Assembly (NCBI RefSeq): GCF_028372415.1
Contig: NC_092878.1
Span: 26,026,403 to 26,090,402 of the forward strand
Direction: 5' to 3'
Length of the DNA: 64,000 nt
Source of the DNA: Notamacropus eugenii
Taxonomy: Eukaryota > Chordata > Mammalia > Diprotodontia > Macropodidae
The notes beneath the pieces were generated by a model. That model searched no databases and was not told where the DNA came from. It was given only the letters and a program-made list of their open reading frames with translations. Position numbers and translations under genes: made by a program. Shown here piece after piece: positions 53,217 through 61,110 of this stretch; position 1 is the first letter of the stretch; each line of letters begins with the position of its first letter.

Positions 53217-54276
53217 AAAAGGCTACAAGCCAAGACCAAAGTGGAGGGAGTGCTGGTGAGTGATTTTCTGTTTGCAGATGATTGTGCACTCAATGCAGCC
53301 TCTGAAGCTGAGATGCAACAAAGCATGGATCAGTTCTCTGCTGCCTGTGCTAATTTTGGCCTAATAATTAACATCAAGAAAACACAGGTGTTTCATCAGC
53401 CACCACCACACCATCCATACATGGAACCATCAGTTACAACAAATGGAGAAGTTTTGAACGCTGTGGATAAGTTCACTTACCTTGGTAGTGTATTTTCCAG
53501 GGATGTACACATTGACAATGAGGTTGATGCACACGTTGCCAGAGCTAGCTCAGTGTTTGGGAGGTTGCAAGAAAAGTTTGGGACAGAAGAGGTATTAGAC
53601 TGACTACCACACTGAAGGTCTACAGAGCTGTTGTGTTGACCTCATTGTTGTATGCCTGTGAAACATGGACAGTCTACCAGCTCCATGCCAGGAAACCAAA
53701 TCGTTTCCATTTGAACTGTCTTAGGAAGATTCTGAGGATCACATGGCAAGGTAAAGTACCAGACACTGAGGTCCTTGCTCAAACTAAACTGCCAAGCATT
53801 CAGACCATGTTTCAGAGAGCATAACCGGATGGGCTGACTACGATGTTTGAATGCAAAATGTCTGCTTGCCAAAAAGACTATTTTATGGAGAACTTTCAAG
53901 TGGCAGGCAATCACACAGTGGTCAGAGGAAGCCATACAAGGACACTCTCAAGGTCTCTCTCAAGAACTTTGGGTTTGACTGTGCAACATGGGAGACATTG
54001 GCACAGGACCGCTCAGCATGCCCTGCCCACATCAGAAAGGGTGCTGTGCTCTTTGAGCAAAGCAGAATTGAGACAGCACAAAGGAAATGTAGGATGTGCA
54101 AATTTGGAGTAACCACCTCAAATATTCAAACGAACTATCTGTGCCCAACCTGTGGTAGAGCATTCCGAGCTCCATTGGTCTGATCATCCACAGTCGGACA
54201 CACCGAAACTTGACTTTATCATGGTGATGTCATTTTGGTCCTCTTCCAAGACGAAGGACAACAACCCACCAATCAG
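53217..54276 (+). mobile_element. non-LTR retrotransposon (LINE), C-terminal RT part and 3' UTR
   Basis: The first frame (from 53,217) starts RLQAKTKVEG and has the RT catalytic FADD at 53,271-53,282, then FTYLGSVFSRDVHIDNEVD and a VFGRLQEKF block. After frameshifts come LTSLLYACETWTVYQ with CLRKILRITWQGKVPDTEVL, then LFYGELSSG, KDTLKVSLKNFG and a C-terminal CPTCGRAFRA zinc-knuckle-like motif ending at 54,183. At least two frameshifts and a stop break it. It is not L1, L2 or BovB by sequence; I leave the clade open. The roughly 95-bp 3' UTR ends TCCAAGACGAAGGACAACAA, which matches the TSR family's tail. Between the inverted piece and this piece about 250 codons of RT are missing. Confidence 0.85.
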
Positions 54277-54299
54277 CACTTAATACATCTTGAGACAGG

Positions 54300-54355
54300 A
54301 TTTTAATCCATGTCTTCCTGATGCCGGCATTCTATCCACCACACCGCTAAGGGTC
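54300..54355 (-). mobile_element. SINE head fragment
   Basis: GATTTTAATCCATGTCTTCC, TGATGCCGGC and TATCCACCACACCGC are a diverged antisense tRNA-like SINE head. Confidence 0.5.
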
Positions 54356-54449
54356 CTTCCAGCAAAAACGTATGTTCTTTAAATAAAGTCTCTTCTAATC
54401 CTCACTCCTGAAAGCAGAGCAGTCTCTGAAACCCAGAAGAGCCCTGGAA

Positions 54450-54470
54450 ACTACAACTCCCATGACGCAT
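54450..54470 (+). promoter_or_regulatory. ZNF143/Staf-type motif 1
   Basis: ACTACAACTCCCATGACGCA matches the ACTACAnnTCCCAnnATGC consensus in its 5' half and keeps the CATG..GCA-type 3' half loosely. TCCCGCC (54,470-54,476), directly behind, is a partial E2F-like site. Confidence 0.8.
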
Positions 54471-54520
54471 CCCGCCACGAGTCAGCAGGTTGAGTTCGTA
54501 GGCCTGAACTCCCAAAGAAA

Positions 54521-54540
54521 ACTACAAATCCCACAATGCC
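54521..54540 (+). promoter_or_regulatory. ZNF143/Staf-type motif 2
   Basis: ACTACAAATCCCACAATGCC is an excellent match to the ZNF143 consensus, in the same orientation as motif 1 and 71 bp downstream of it. Confidence 0.88.
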
Positions 54541-54574
54541 TCTGGAGTCAATGAGGCGTCGCGAGAGGACGGAA

Positions 54575-54584
54575 GGGGCGGGGC
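54575..54584 (+). promoter_or_regulatory. GC box (Sp1/KLF type)
   Basis: GGGGCGGGGC, a perfect GC box about 25-35 bp upstream of the CHR motif. Confidence 0.8.
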
Positions 54585-54594
54585 CTCGCCCACC

Positions 54595-54646
54595 GCGGGA
54601 CCGTTGAATTTGAAACTTGGAGGACGCTTGAGTCTGGTCATCGCTG
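54595..54646 (+). other. BUB1B: BUB1B exon 1, inferred, non-coding
   Basis: I place the transcription start near 54,595-54,605 by the position of the CHR and GC box. The most likely donor is CATCGCTG|GTGGGT with GT at 54,647. There is no ATG on the + strand from 54,600 to 55,384, so an exon near this promoter cannot carry a start codon. Human BUB1B starts translation in exon 1, so this is a difference. Both ends are inferred; other donors, such as the GT at 54,636, are possible. Confidence 0.5.
54609..54614 (+). promoter_or_regulatory. CHR-type cell-cycle element
   Basis: TTTGAA within ACCGTTGAATTTGAAACTTG. TTTGAA is a canonical CHR. An upstream ACCGCGGG (54,592-54,599) could serve as the CDE partner, though the spacing is longer than the usual 4 nt. 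From memory, the human BUB1B start region has a closely similar block. Confidence 0.7.
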
Positions 54647-54842
54647 GTGGGTCCCTCACCCGGGAGGCTTGAGTGGAGGGACTAGACCCAGATTAGGAAG
54701 GGGGTCATTGGGCTGGGGGCAGGGGCACACCCTCTGAGTTGGCTGGTTGGAGCCTTGGGGCAAGGGGGAGGGACGGCGATAGTGGGGGAGGGGTGTTGTG
54801 TGGCGGAGGAGGCCCAGGAAGTTTGTGTGCTGCGTGTTGTGT

Positions 54843-54868
54843 GGGTGTGGGTGTGGTGTGGGTGTGGG
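54843..54868 (+). other. potential G-quadruplex in intron 1
   Basis: Four GGG runs (54,843-45, 54,849-51, 54,860-62, 54,866-68) are separated by short TGT and TGTGGTGT loops on the non-template strand, about 250 bp downstream of the inferred start. Confidence 0.65.
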
Positions 54869-54986
54869 TGTGGTGTACCCGGACTGTGAAGGCCCGACGC
54901 TGAGTGGGCCCTCAGGACTCTGGGTCTTCTCCTTCCCCCTCAGCTCTCTTCCTTTCTCCCACCTTAACTTCCCCTCTCCCCCCTTC

Positions 54987-55033
54987 TCACACACACACAC
55001 ACACACACACACACTCTCTCTCCCTCCCTCCCT

Positions 55034-55098
<65 letters not shown>

Positions 55099-55332
55099 TC
55101 TCTCTCCCTCCCTCCCTCTCCCTCTCCCTCTCTCTCCCTCTCTCTCCTCCTCCATCCCTCCCTTCCTCCCTCCCTCTCTCTCTCTCTGTCCCTCTTTCTC
55201 CCTCCCTCCCTTTCTCTCCTCCTCCATCCCTCCCTTCCTCCCTCCCTCTCTCCCTCCCTCTCCCTCCCTCTCCCTCCCTCCCTCCCTCTCCTCCTCCATC
55301 CCTCCCTCCCTCCCTCCCTCCCTCTCCTTCTT
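54987..55332 (+). repeat. (CA)n, (CT)n and CCCT-rich pyrimidine tract in intron 1
   Basis: A run of about 13 CA units passes into a long (CT)n run (to about 55,094). A CCTCCCT/CTCTCC-rich region follows in which a block ending CTCCTCCATCCCTCCC recurs three times (about 55,145, 55,217, 55,289; period about 72 bp). Pure pyrimidine on the sense strand for some 300 bp. The open frames it creates (up to 229 codons) are spurious. Confidence 0.95.
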
Positions 55333-55734
55333 TTCTCACCATCACCCCCTTGCCTGGACCTCCCCACCCAGTATTTCCTCAGGGGATGGGAAGGTGGGGA
55401 AGGCAGACATGCCATGCTTCTAGGTTGAATATGCCCCTGAGTCCCTCCTTGATTGACTAGGGAGAGGACAAACCAGATTTCGGAGTCTTAGCCTGCAGAT
55501 CCGCCACAGATAGGGAAGACGGACTTGAGATAAGAAAATAAACATAATAAAATTTGCATTTTGTCACAGGTAGAGGAGGTATACTGAGGAATTCACGAAT
55601 TGTCAATTATCCAAAAGGTACGGTATTATGTGATTCAAATGAACCTTGCACAGTTTTGTGGCAGTCCTTCCAGATTAGTGATTTTAAATTTTTAAAAAAG
55701 CTTAAGCATGTTTTTATGCATGGGTGTGTATGTA

Positions 55735-55830
55735 TCATAATAATGATGACTAACATTTATAGGGCGCTTTAAAGCTGCAAAGCACTTTATATATTTCATT
55801 CATTGGAACCTCAAAAACCATGTGAAAAAT
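55735..55830 (-). mobile_element. THER1-type tail fragment
   Basis: CTAACATTTATAGGGCGCTT, GCTGCAAAGCACTTTATATA and CATTGGAACCTCAAAAACC are the antisense start of a THER1 copy. Confidence 0.6.
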
Positions 55831-55844
55831 AGTATGGCTGATAT

Positions 55845-56060
55845 AATGCAGAACTTCTCAAATATTTTGTCTAGGGCCCCTTTGTTTACGCTTCTAAAAA
55901 TTATTGAGGACCTCCCAAAGAACTTTTGTTTAAGATGGTTCTATCTCTTGGTATTTACTGTATTAGCAACTGGAACATCTTCTTGGTATTATTATGAAAA
56001 TAGTTTTGACCTCAAAGACTTCCTGAAGGGTCTCTGGGATACCCAGTCCTTCAGTTTTTG
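55845..56060 (+). mobile_element. hAT (Charlie-like) fragment 1
   Basis: AGAACTTCTCAAATATTTTG, GGGCCCCTTTGTTTACGCTT, AAAATTATTGAGGACCTCCC, AAGAACTTTTGTTTAAGATG. Resembles the terminal part of mammalian Charlie-type hAT elements. Homologous to the fragment at 56,190. Confidence 0.6.
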
Positions 56061-56189
56061 AAGAATGGCCTTTTGATTCCAGTTTTGTGTTTTTTAATAG
56101 GTTTAGCCATGAATGGGTGGTTAATTAGTCTGGGTGCCTCTTCATTGGTTTTTGAGAGCTTTGAGATTCTGTCGGTGTAATGAATTATG

Positions 56190-56405
56190 ACAGCAGTATG
56201 TTTTTAAACATATTGGTCTCAGGATTCTTTTAAACTCTGAAAAATTGTTGAGGACTTCCTCCCACCAAACTTTTGTTGGAATTATGTCTTGATATTTGTT
56301 TTATTAGACATTAAATATCTTAATATTATCATGAAAAGAGTTTTGACCTAGTGGAAACCCAGTGGACACCCTCTGTCTCCTAAGGGTTCCCAGACTTCTC
56401 AGAGA
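56190..56405 (+). mobile_element. hAT (Charlie-like) fragment 2
   Basis: GTCTCAGGATTCTTTTAAAC, AAATTGTTGAGGACTTCCTC, AACTTTTGTTGGAATTATGT, GTTTTATTAGACATTAAATA, GAGTTTTGACCTAGTGG. Same order as fragment 1 about 345 bp upstream, diverged. Confidence 0.6.
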
Positions 56406-56859
56406 ATGAACATATGGTAATTATCTTGTCACAAGACAAAATAAAATGGGCTTCCCTGAGTGGACTGAATGGGAATAACTTTGGTGGCCAGCTCTGTTAG
56501 CTGTGTTTTTCTGTTCATGGGCTATGGTTACTTTTATATATACCTTTTTAGTGAGCTCTTGGACTGTTCATATCTATGGCAGAGTACTGGCATATAACAA
56601 GTATTCATTTAAGACATGTTATGGCAAATTTAACAGAATTGATATTAAGTCATCAGGTGAAAGATCAGCTATTAATTGGCTACCACTGTTAATTTTTTTC
56701 GCTTTAAGTTTTAATTTATTTTTAGCATTCATTTTTTAAAATTTTGAGTCAAGCTCTGTTATCAATTATACCTATGAAGTCATGCAGAACATTTACATGT
56801 TAGCTATGTTGCAGAAAAAACTAAAAGCAAGAATAGAAAGAGAGCATGCATCAGTCTGC
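56406..56859. other. BUB1B intron 1, single-copy part
   Basis: AT-rich, no repeat or exon recognised. Confidence 0.4.
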
Positions 56860-57295
56860 TCTCAATAGTTTATCAGTTCTGTTTCTGGAGTTGGATAGCA
56901 TTTGTCATCATGGGTCCTTTGGACCATTTCCTTCATGAAAGTACCTAAGTCACAGTTGATCCTTATTGCAATGTCGCTGTTACTGTGTACAGTGTTTTCC
57001 TGGTTCTGCCCATTTCACTTTGCTTCAGCTCATACAAGTCTTCCAAGGTTTTTCTGAAACCATGTCATTTCTTATAGTATAGTAGTATTCCATCACATAT
57101 ACCACATCTTGTTCAGCATTCCCCGATTGATGAGCCTCTCCTCAATTTCCAGTTCTTTATCACCCCACAAAAAACTTCTATAACTATTTTTGTTCATATA
57201 GATCCTTTTCCCTTTTCTTGATTTCTTTGGGGTACAGTCCTAGTAGTGGTACTGCTGGGTCAAAGGCTATGTACAGTTTTATCGATGTTCATTCT
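56860..57295 (-). mobile_element. antisense L1 3' part in intron 1
   Basis: TTTTCCTGGTTCTGCCCATT, CACTTTGCTTCAGCTCATAC, AGTAGTATTCCATCACATAT, CATTCCCCGATTGATGAGCC and GTAGTGGTACTGCTGGGTCA are the reverse complement of the L1 ORF2-to-3' UTR region. It is inserted against the direction of the gene. Confidence 0.8.
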
Positions 57296-57687
57296 TAATT
57301 AAACAATGTGATACTTTCAGGGATAGACATAGAAGTATTGTTTTATTGTCCATATATCAAAACATTAACTCACTTCACTTGCCTCTCCTCAACTGGTCCA
57401 ATAGTTCTGGCTGATAATAATGCCTTTTGCCAGTCGCTCCATTAGGCTCCATAACAGGGGCTAACTCAAAGAGAAACTTTGCACTCCAGGAAGATGGTGG
57501 GCTTACATTAATGCCAGTTTGTCTGTACTTTTGTTCATCCAATGCAGCAAGAATAACTGCTTGAGTTAGAATTTTTAAAACAATCTACAAATTCATAACA
57601 AATTCTGCTACTACAATAAATGAAATTCTTCTGACAAGCGAATAACAGTTGTTAAAGAGGAATCTGATTTTGACTTTTTGTCTGTAG
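57296..57687. other. BUB1B intron 1, 3' part
   Basis: No repeat identified. Ends with a polypyrimidine-rich acceptor, TTGACTTTTTGTCTGTAG. Confidence 0.45.
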
Positions 57688-57830
57688 AAAAAAGCCATGG
57701 AGGGAGATGAGTGGGAGCTGAGTAAAGAAAATGTGCTGCCCTTGAGGCAAGGCCGGATCGTGTCCACACTGCAGGAAGCATTGGCACAGCAGGATACTGC
57801 CAGTCATACTGCTCTCCATCAGCAAAAACG
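57688..57830 (+). CDS. BUB1B: BUB1B exon 2: first coding exon, KEN box
   Basis: Acceptor TTTGTCTGTAG, donor AAAACG|GTGAGT. The first ATG (57,697-57,699) is in an ideal Kozak setting (GCCATGG) and begins [19 protein letters not shown]. The KEN box (residues 10-12) is the Cdc20/APC/C-binding degron-like motif essential for BUBR1 checkpoint function; in human it starts at K26. The human protein has 14 further residues upstream and two extra residues (S, L) after the matching Met, from memory. Codons end in phase 2 (CG|A gives Arg45). A second AG at 57,693-57,694 could be an alternative acceptor and leaves the ATG intact. Only 45 residues end here, so this is a partial CDS. Confidence 0.93.
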
Positions 57831-58200
57831 GTGAGTGGGACTGTCAGAAGTCCATCCCTCAGCTTCTTTGTGGCTTCTATTTATCCTAAATTGTAATAAG
57901 CCAACGATTTGGGCAGTAATTTGTCAGGGGGCAGGAGTACAACTGATGATTATTAAAATCCTGTGTTTTGAGAACTGTAGTGTGTTGATGTGTTCTTCAT
58001 CTCCTTAGCAGTATAATAAAAATCTAAGGCAGTGTCTTATCAGTGATGAAGATTTACTCCCTTCTGAGATTAAATGTGGTATCTTTTAATGTGTCCTCAG
58101 TTTGATTAGTTAATTGTCCATAATGATGTTTGAAGGACCTAGAAATGGGTCCTCCCTTCCTCCCTCAATAAATGGAATTTTAGTATGTTGTTATGGAAAT
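57831..58200. other. BUB1B intron 2, 5' part
   Basis: Single-copy sequence; no repeat recognised. Confidence 0.45.
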
Positions 58201-59070
58201 TATTTTGGATTTCAGGTCAGAAGAAGGTTAGAATCTTGGCTCTGCCTATTAGACATCTTGAACTGAATGTCCCTATATACCTTAAATACAACATGTCTAA
58301 AACCAAATTTAGTCTTAATTCCCCCACAGCCCTCCCCCTTTTTAACTTTCCTATTCCTGTTGAAGGTCCCACCATCTTCCCAGTCAGCAGAGGCTCGATA
58401 TTAATCTGTCGTCCTCAAGTTCTCATTTTCACCCTCCAGATCCAATTTGTTGCCAGGACCTGTTGATTCTATCTTTGTAAAATATCTGGCACTCCCCCTT
58501 CTCTTTGATATTGCCATTGCCCTGGTATAGGCTCTCATATCTCCTCAAACTTGGGTGGTTGCCACAGCCTACTGGTTGGTCTCCTTTCTCCACTGCCATG
58601 TCAAAGTGATGTTCCTAAAGCACAGGACTGACCTTATCACCCTCCCTCAGTCCTCTAACCTTCTACTCAAAAGTAGTTCCAGTGGTTCTCTATGACCTCC
58701 AGGATGAAATATAAAATCCTCAGTTTGACATTCATAGTCCTTAAACAACTCTCCCTGCCTCCCTCCTCACACTCACAATACTTGTCGTTCCTATGACACT
58801 AGCCTCTCTTCTGTTCTTCAAACAAGAAACTCTATCTCCTAGCTTCCTTTAAGAGGCCTAATTCCCCCTTAATACCAGTAACTTCGCTCTATTGATTACT
58901 TCCATTTTGTCATATATATAGCTTGTTTGTACATCCTCCCTCTCCAGTTGCACTAGCAGCTCTTTAAAGACAGGGCCTGCTTTTGTCTTTCATTGTATCC
59001 CCAGTTCGTAGCACAGTGCCTGGCACATAGTAGGCACTTAATAAATGTTGACTTATTGACTACTACTTAT
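58201..59070 (+). mobile_element. L2 copy in intron 2 (about 0.85 kb)
   Basis: ACATGTCTAAAACCAAATTT, CTGTTGAAGGTCCCACCATC, ATCCAATTTGTTGCCAGGAC, GGCTCTCATATCTCCTCAAA, GTGGTTCTCTATGACCTCCA, TAAAATCCTCAGTTTGACAT, then the 3' end with GGGCCTGCTTTTGTC, CAGTGCCTGGCACATAGTAG and AATAAATGTTGACT. This is the longest L2 copy in the window, in the same direction as the gene. Confidence 0.88.
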
Positions 59071-59689
59071 TAAGCTACATATGTGCTATTGGACAAAGCC
59101 ACTAAATCTCTCTCAGCCTCAGCTGATCATGTGTAAGATAAGGAAGTTGTCCTATATAACCTGTAAGATCCTATCTCTAAATCTTCTCTGCTTCTCTAAC
59201 TTCCAAGCTCCCTTCCAGAACCAAAATTGATACTAAAAAGTTTAACAGTGAATTAATTACAAGACTATCCAGTTATAGAAAAGTCAGGAAATACCCTTGA
59301 GACATTCAGATTCCATCTATGTGGGCTTGGAGTCCTTATCTATCCTGCTTCTTGAGCTTCTACTTTCTTAGGTTGCTGGTAACCTCTTCTCAGCCTGGTC
59401 AGTGATTTTTCTCAGTTCTCCTCAATGTCTATACTGTACATATATCTCTTGAATTGTATCTATAATAATCTCTTAACCCATGGCTTGAGTTTTCTTTGTA
59501 CTTGCTGTCTAGCATAGACCATGCACATTTTGAAATTTAAAATCTTATAATATCTAGTACTAAGCTAGGCACACAATAGATAACCAATATAAACTTAATA
59601 AATGAAAATGGAGTTAAGATGTTTTTTGTTTTACTGTTTTTTTCTAATGTACTCAAATGTTAACAAGTCATTGCTTGTCTTTGTTGCAG
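59071..59689. other. BUB1B intron 2, 3' part
   Basis: A THER1-like scrap near 59,080-59,180 (CACTAAATCTCTCTCAGCCT), then single-copy sequence up to the acceptor TTGTTGCAG. Confidence 0.4.
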
Positions 59690-59749
59690 AGCCTTTGAAT
59701 CTGAAATTCGCTTTTATGCTGGAGATGATCCACTCGATGTTTGGGTGAG
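59690..59749 (+). CDS. BUB1B: BUB1B exon 3
   Basis: A 60-nt exon, acceptor CTTTGTTGCAG, donor GGTGAG|GTAGGT. It completes Arg45 and encodes AFESEIRFYAGDDPLDVWV plus the first two bases of Arg65. This is the start of the BUB1/BUBR1 N-terminal TPR-like domain; the DPLDVW block is highly conserved. At the position where human BUBR1 has Asp after DVW this sequence has Val. Only 198 nt separate it from exon 4. Confidence 0.93.
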
Positions 59750-59948
59750 GTAGGTGCTCTTGTCACTTTCACTTGATCAGTGATCATCCAATGTAATAAC
59801 TTGACAGATGGAGGCTTGGGAACTGCCCCTAGAAAAGTATTTCTGTTCTAAATTAGAATAACATCACTGTTCGGAATAGATATTGGAACAAAAAAAGCCT
59901 TCTTAGCTGAGAATTATTCAGTTTTTATCTCCCTTTGTACCAATTTAG

Positions 59949-60093
59949 ATACATTAACTGGACAGAGCAGAACTTCCCTCAAGGTGGAAAGGAAAGTAAT
60001 ATGTCAACATTATTAGAAAGAGCTGTAGAGGCCCTTCAGGAGGAGAAACGATATTATAATGATCCCCGGTTTCTCAGTCTTTGGCTTAAATTG
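59949..60093 (+). CDS. BUB1B: BUB1B exon 4
   Basis: A 145-nt exon, acceptor CCAATTTAG, donor AAATTG|GTGAGT. It completes Arg65 and encodes [38 protein letters not shown] and [10 protein letters not shown] (residues 66-113), the first TPR-like helices that contact the kinetochore scaffold KNL1 in the family. It ends on a codon boundary. The match to the human protein is about 90% over this exon, by eye and from memory. The frame continues into an intronic stop, so the open frame seen here is not a separate gene. Confidence 0.95.
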
Positions 60094-60384
60094 GTGAGTA
60101 ATTGTCAAGAACCACCTTCTTTAAAATACTGTTTTACTCTTTAGAGATAGCTAACACATTATGAAAATGGTATAACCTGATTTGTGTGGAAAAAATGTGA
60201 TTCATGCCGTTTACCATGGCAGTTAACATGATATGTGCTCATGGCAGATGCTCAATAAATAGTTGATGAATGACATTGTTAGATTAATTCTTTGAATTTG
60301 AAGTAAGTCTGAAGATTGATGGAATGAGTCCTAATATTACAAAGAACTTAAAAACTTTCAAAGACTTTGACTGTAGGTGTGTTA
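60094..60384. other. BUB1B intron 4 start
   Basis: Single-copy, with an L2-tail scrap at about 60,235-60,275 (CAGATGCTCAATAAATAGTT). Confidence 0.45.
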
Positions 60385-60560
60385 TCTCATATGTTCAATG
60401 CTCGTGACTTCAGTTCTATTCAGCAAGCATTTGAGCCCCTATTGTGTTCTAGAATCTGGACTGGGTACGCAAAGACAAGATGAAAATGGCCTTGACCTCA
60501 AGGAACTTCTGGTTTGGGAGGGGACAGTATCTCGAGGGACATTATCCAAGGCACATACAA
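60385..60560 (+). mobile_element. L2-type repeat fragment in intron 4
   Basis: TTCAGCAAGCATTTGAGCCC, CTATTGTGTTCTAGAATCTG, CCTTGACCTCAAGGAACTTC. Confidence 0.55.
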
Positions 60561-60665
60561 TTAATAGACAATAATATTATAATATTTATAATATATGATA
60601 TAAAATATATATTATAATATTATATATAATATAATAATAATGTTATTGTTAATAGACAATAATAG
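60561..60665. repeat. AT-rich tract with a short direct repeat
   Basis: ATTATAATATTTATAATATA-type units; TTAATAGACAATAAT occurs at both ends (60,562 and 60,649). Confidence 0.8.
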
Positions 60666-60689
60666 ACAAAATAAAGAATGTGCCAGAGA

Positions 60690-61110
60690 ATATTAACAAC
60701 TAGGAGGACTGGGCAAAGCCTCTTCTAGGAAATGGACTGCATTATGCTTAAGGAACACAGGCCTTGCATAAGGTAGTGGTGAGGAGGGTAAAACATTCCA
60801 GTATAGGGGACCAGCAGCTTGTGGAAAGACAGGAGAGAGGAGCTGGAATGACTTTTGTTTATGGGGGAAAGCAAGGAAGCCAGTTGGTTTGGAATGAGAA
60901 TCCATGAATAGTATGTACTGATGTATAATCTGATCAAAGCGATGGTAACATGAGGCCTTGGGGATACCTAAAAATACATAGATAATTGTAAGACTTAATT
61001 TTAATACTAGAAAGAGTGAATTTAAAAATACTTCTAAGGACCAAGCCAGCATCACTTGACACAGGGCATTTTTTTTAAAAACTCCCTCTGACAAAGAAAA
61101 TAGAGAGTTG
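60690..61110 (+). mobile_element. ancient interspersed repeat, family unassigned
   Basis: CTGGGCAAAGCCTCTTCTAG, AAACATTCCAGTATAGGGG, GAGAGGAGCTGGAATGACTT, GCAAGGAAGCCAGTTGG form a recognisable but unnamed old repeat pattern. It may belong with the copy at 26.7-27.1 kb and the scrap near 5.6 kb. Confidence 0.4.

Larger units (their letters stand above)
54440..54625 (+). promoter_or_regulatory. BUB1B: BUB1B core promoter (TATA-less, CpG-rich)
   Basis: The stretch combines two ACTACAnnTCCC motifs (54,450 and 54,521), a GC box at 54,575, a CpG-rich block and a TTTGAA CHR-type motif at 54,609, with no TATA box. Human BUB1B transcription is known to need hStaf/ZNF143, and checkpoint genes peaking in G2/M are usually controlled through CHR elements bound by DREAM/MuvB. 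The order and spacing here fit that model. It is the only clear CpG-rich promoter in the window. Confidence 0.85.

Noticed and set aside
1-54290. BMF, the expected upstream neighbour of BUB1B
   Set aside because: No frame shows the BH3 region or other BMF landmarks; it probably lies left of the window.
54656-55460. Frames of 111-229 codons on both strands
   Set aside because: They come from the CA/CT/CCCT tract in BUB1B intron 1, and the longest + frame starts at a GTG, not an ATG.
59935-60144. 69-codon frame as a separate small gene
   Set aside because: It is BUB1B exon 4 plus flanking intron; the splice sites and the human match define the true borders.
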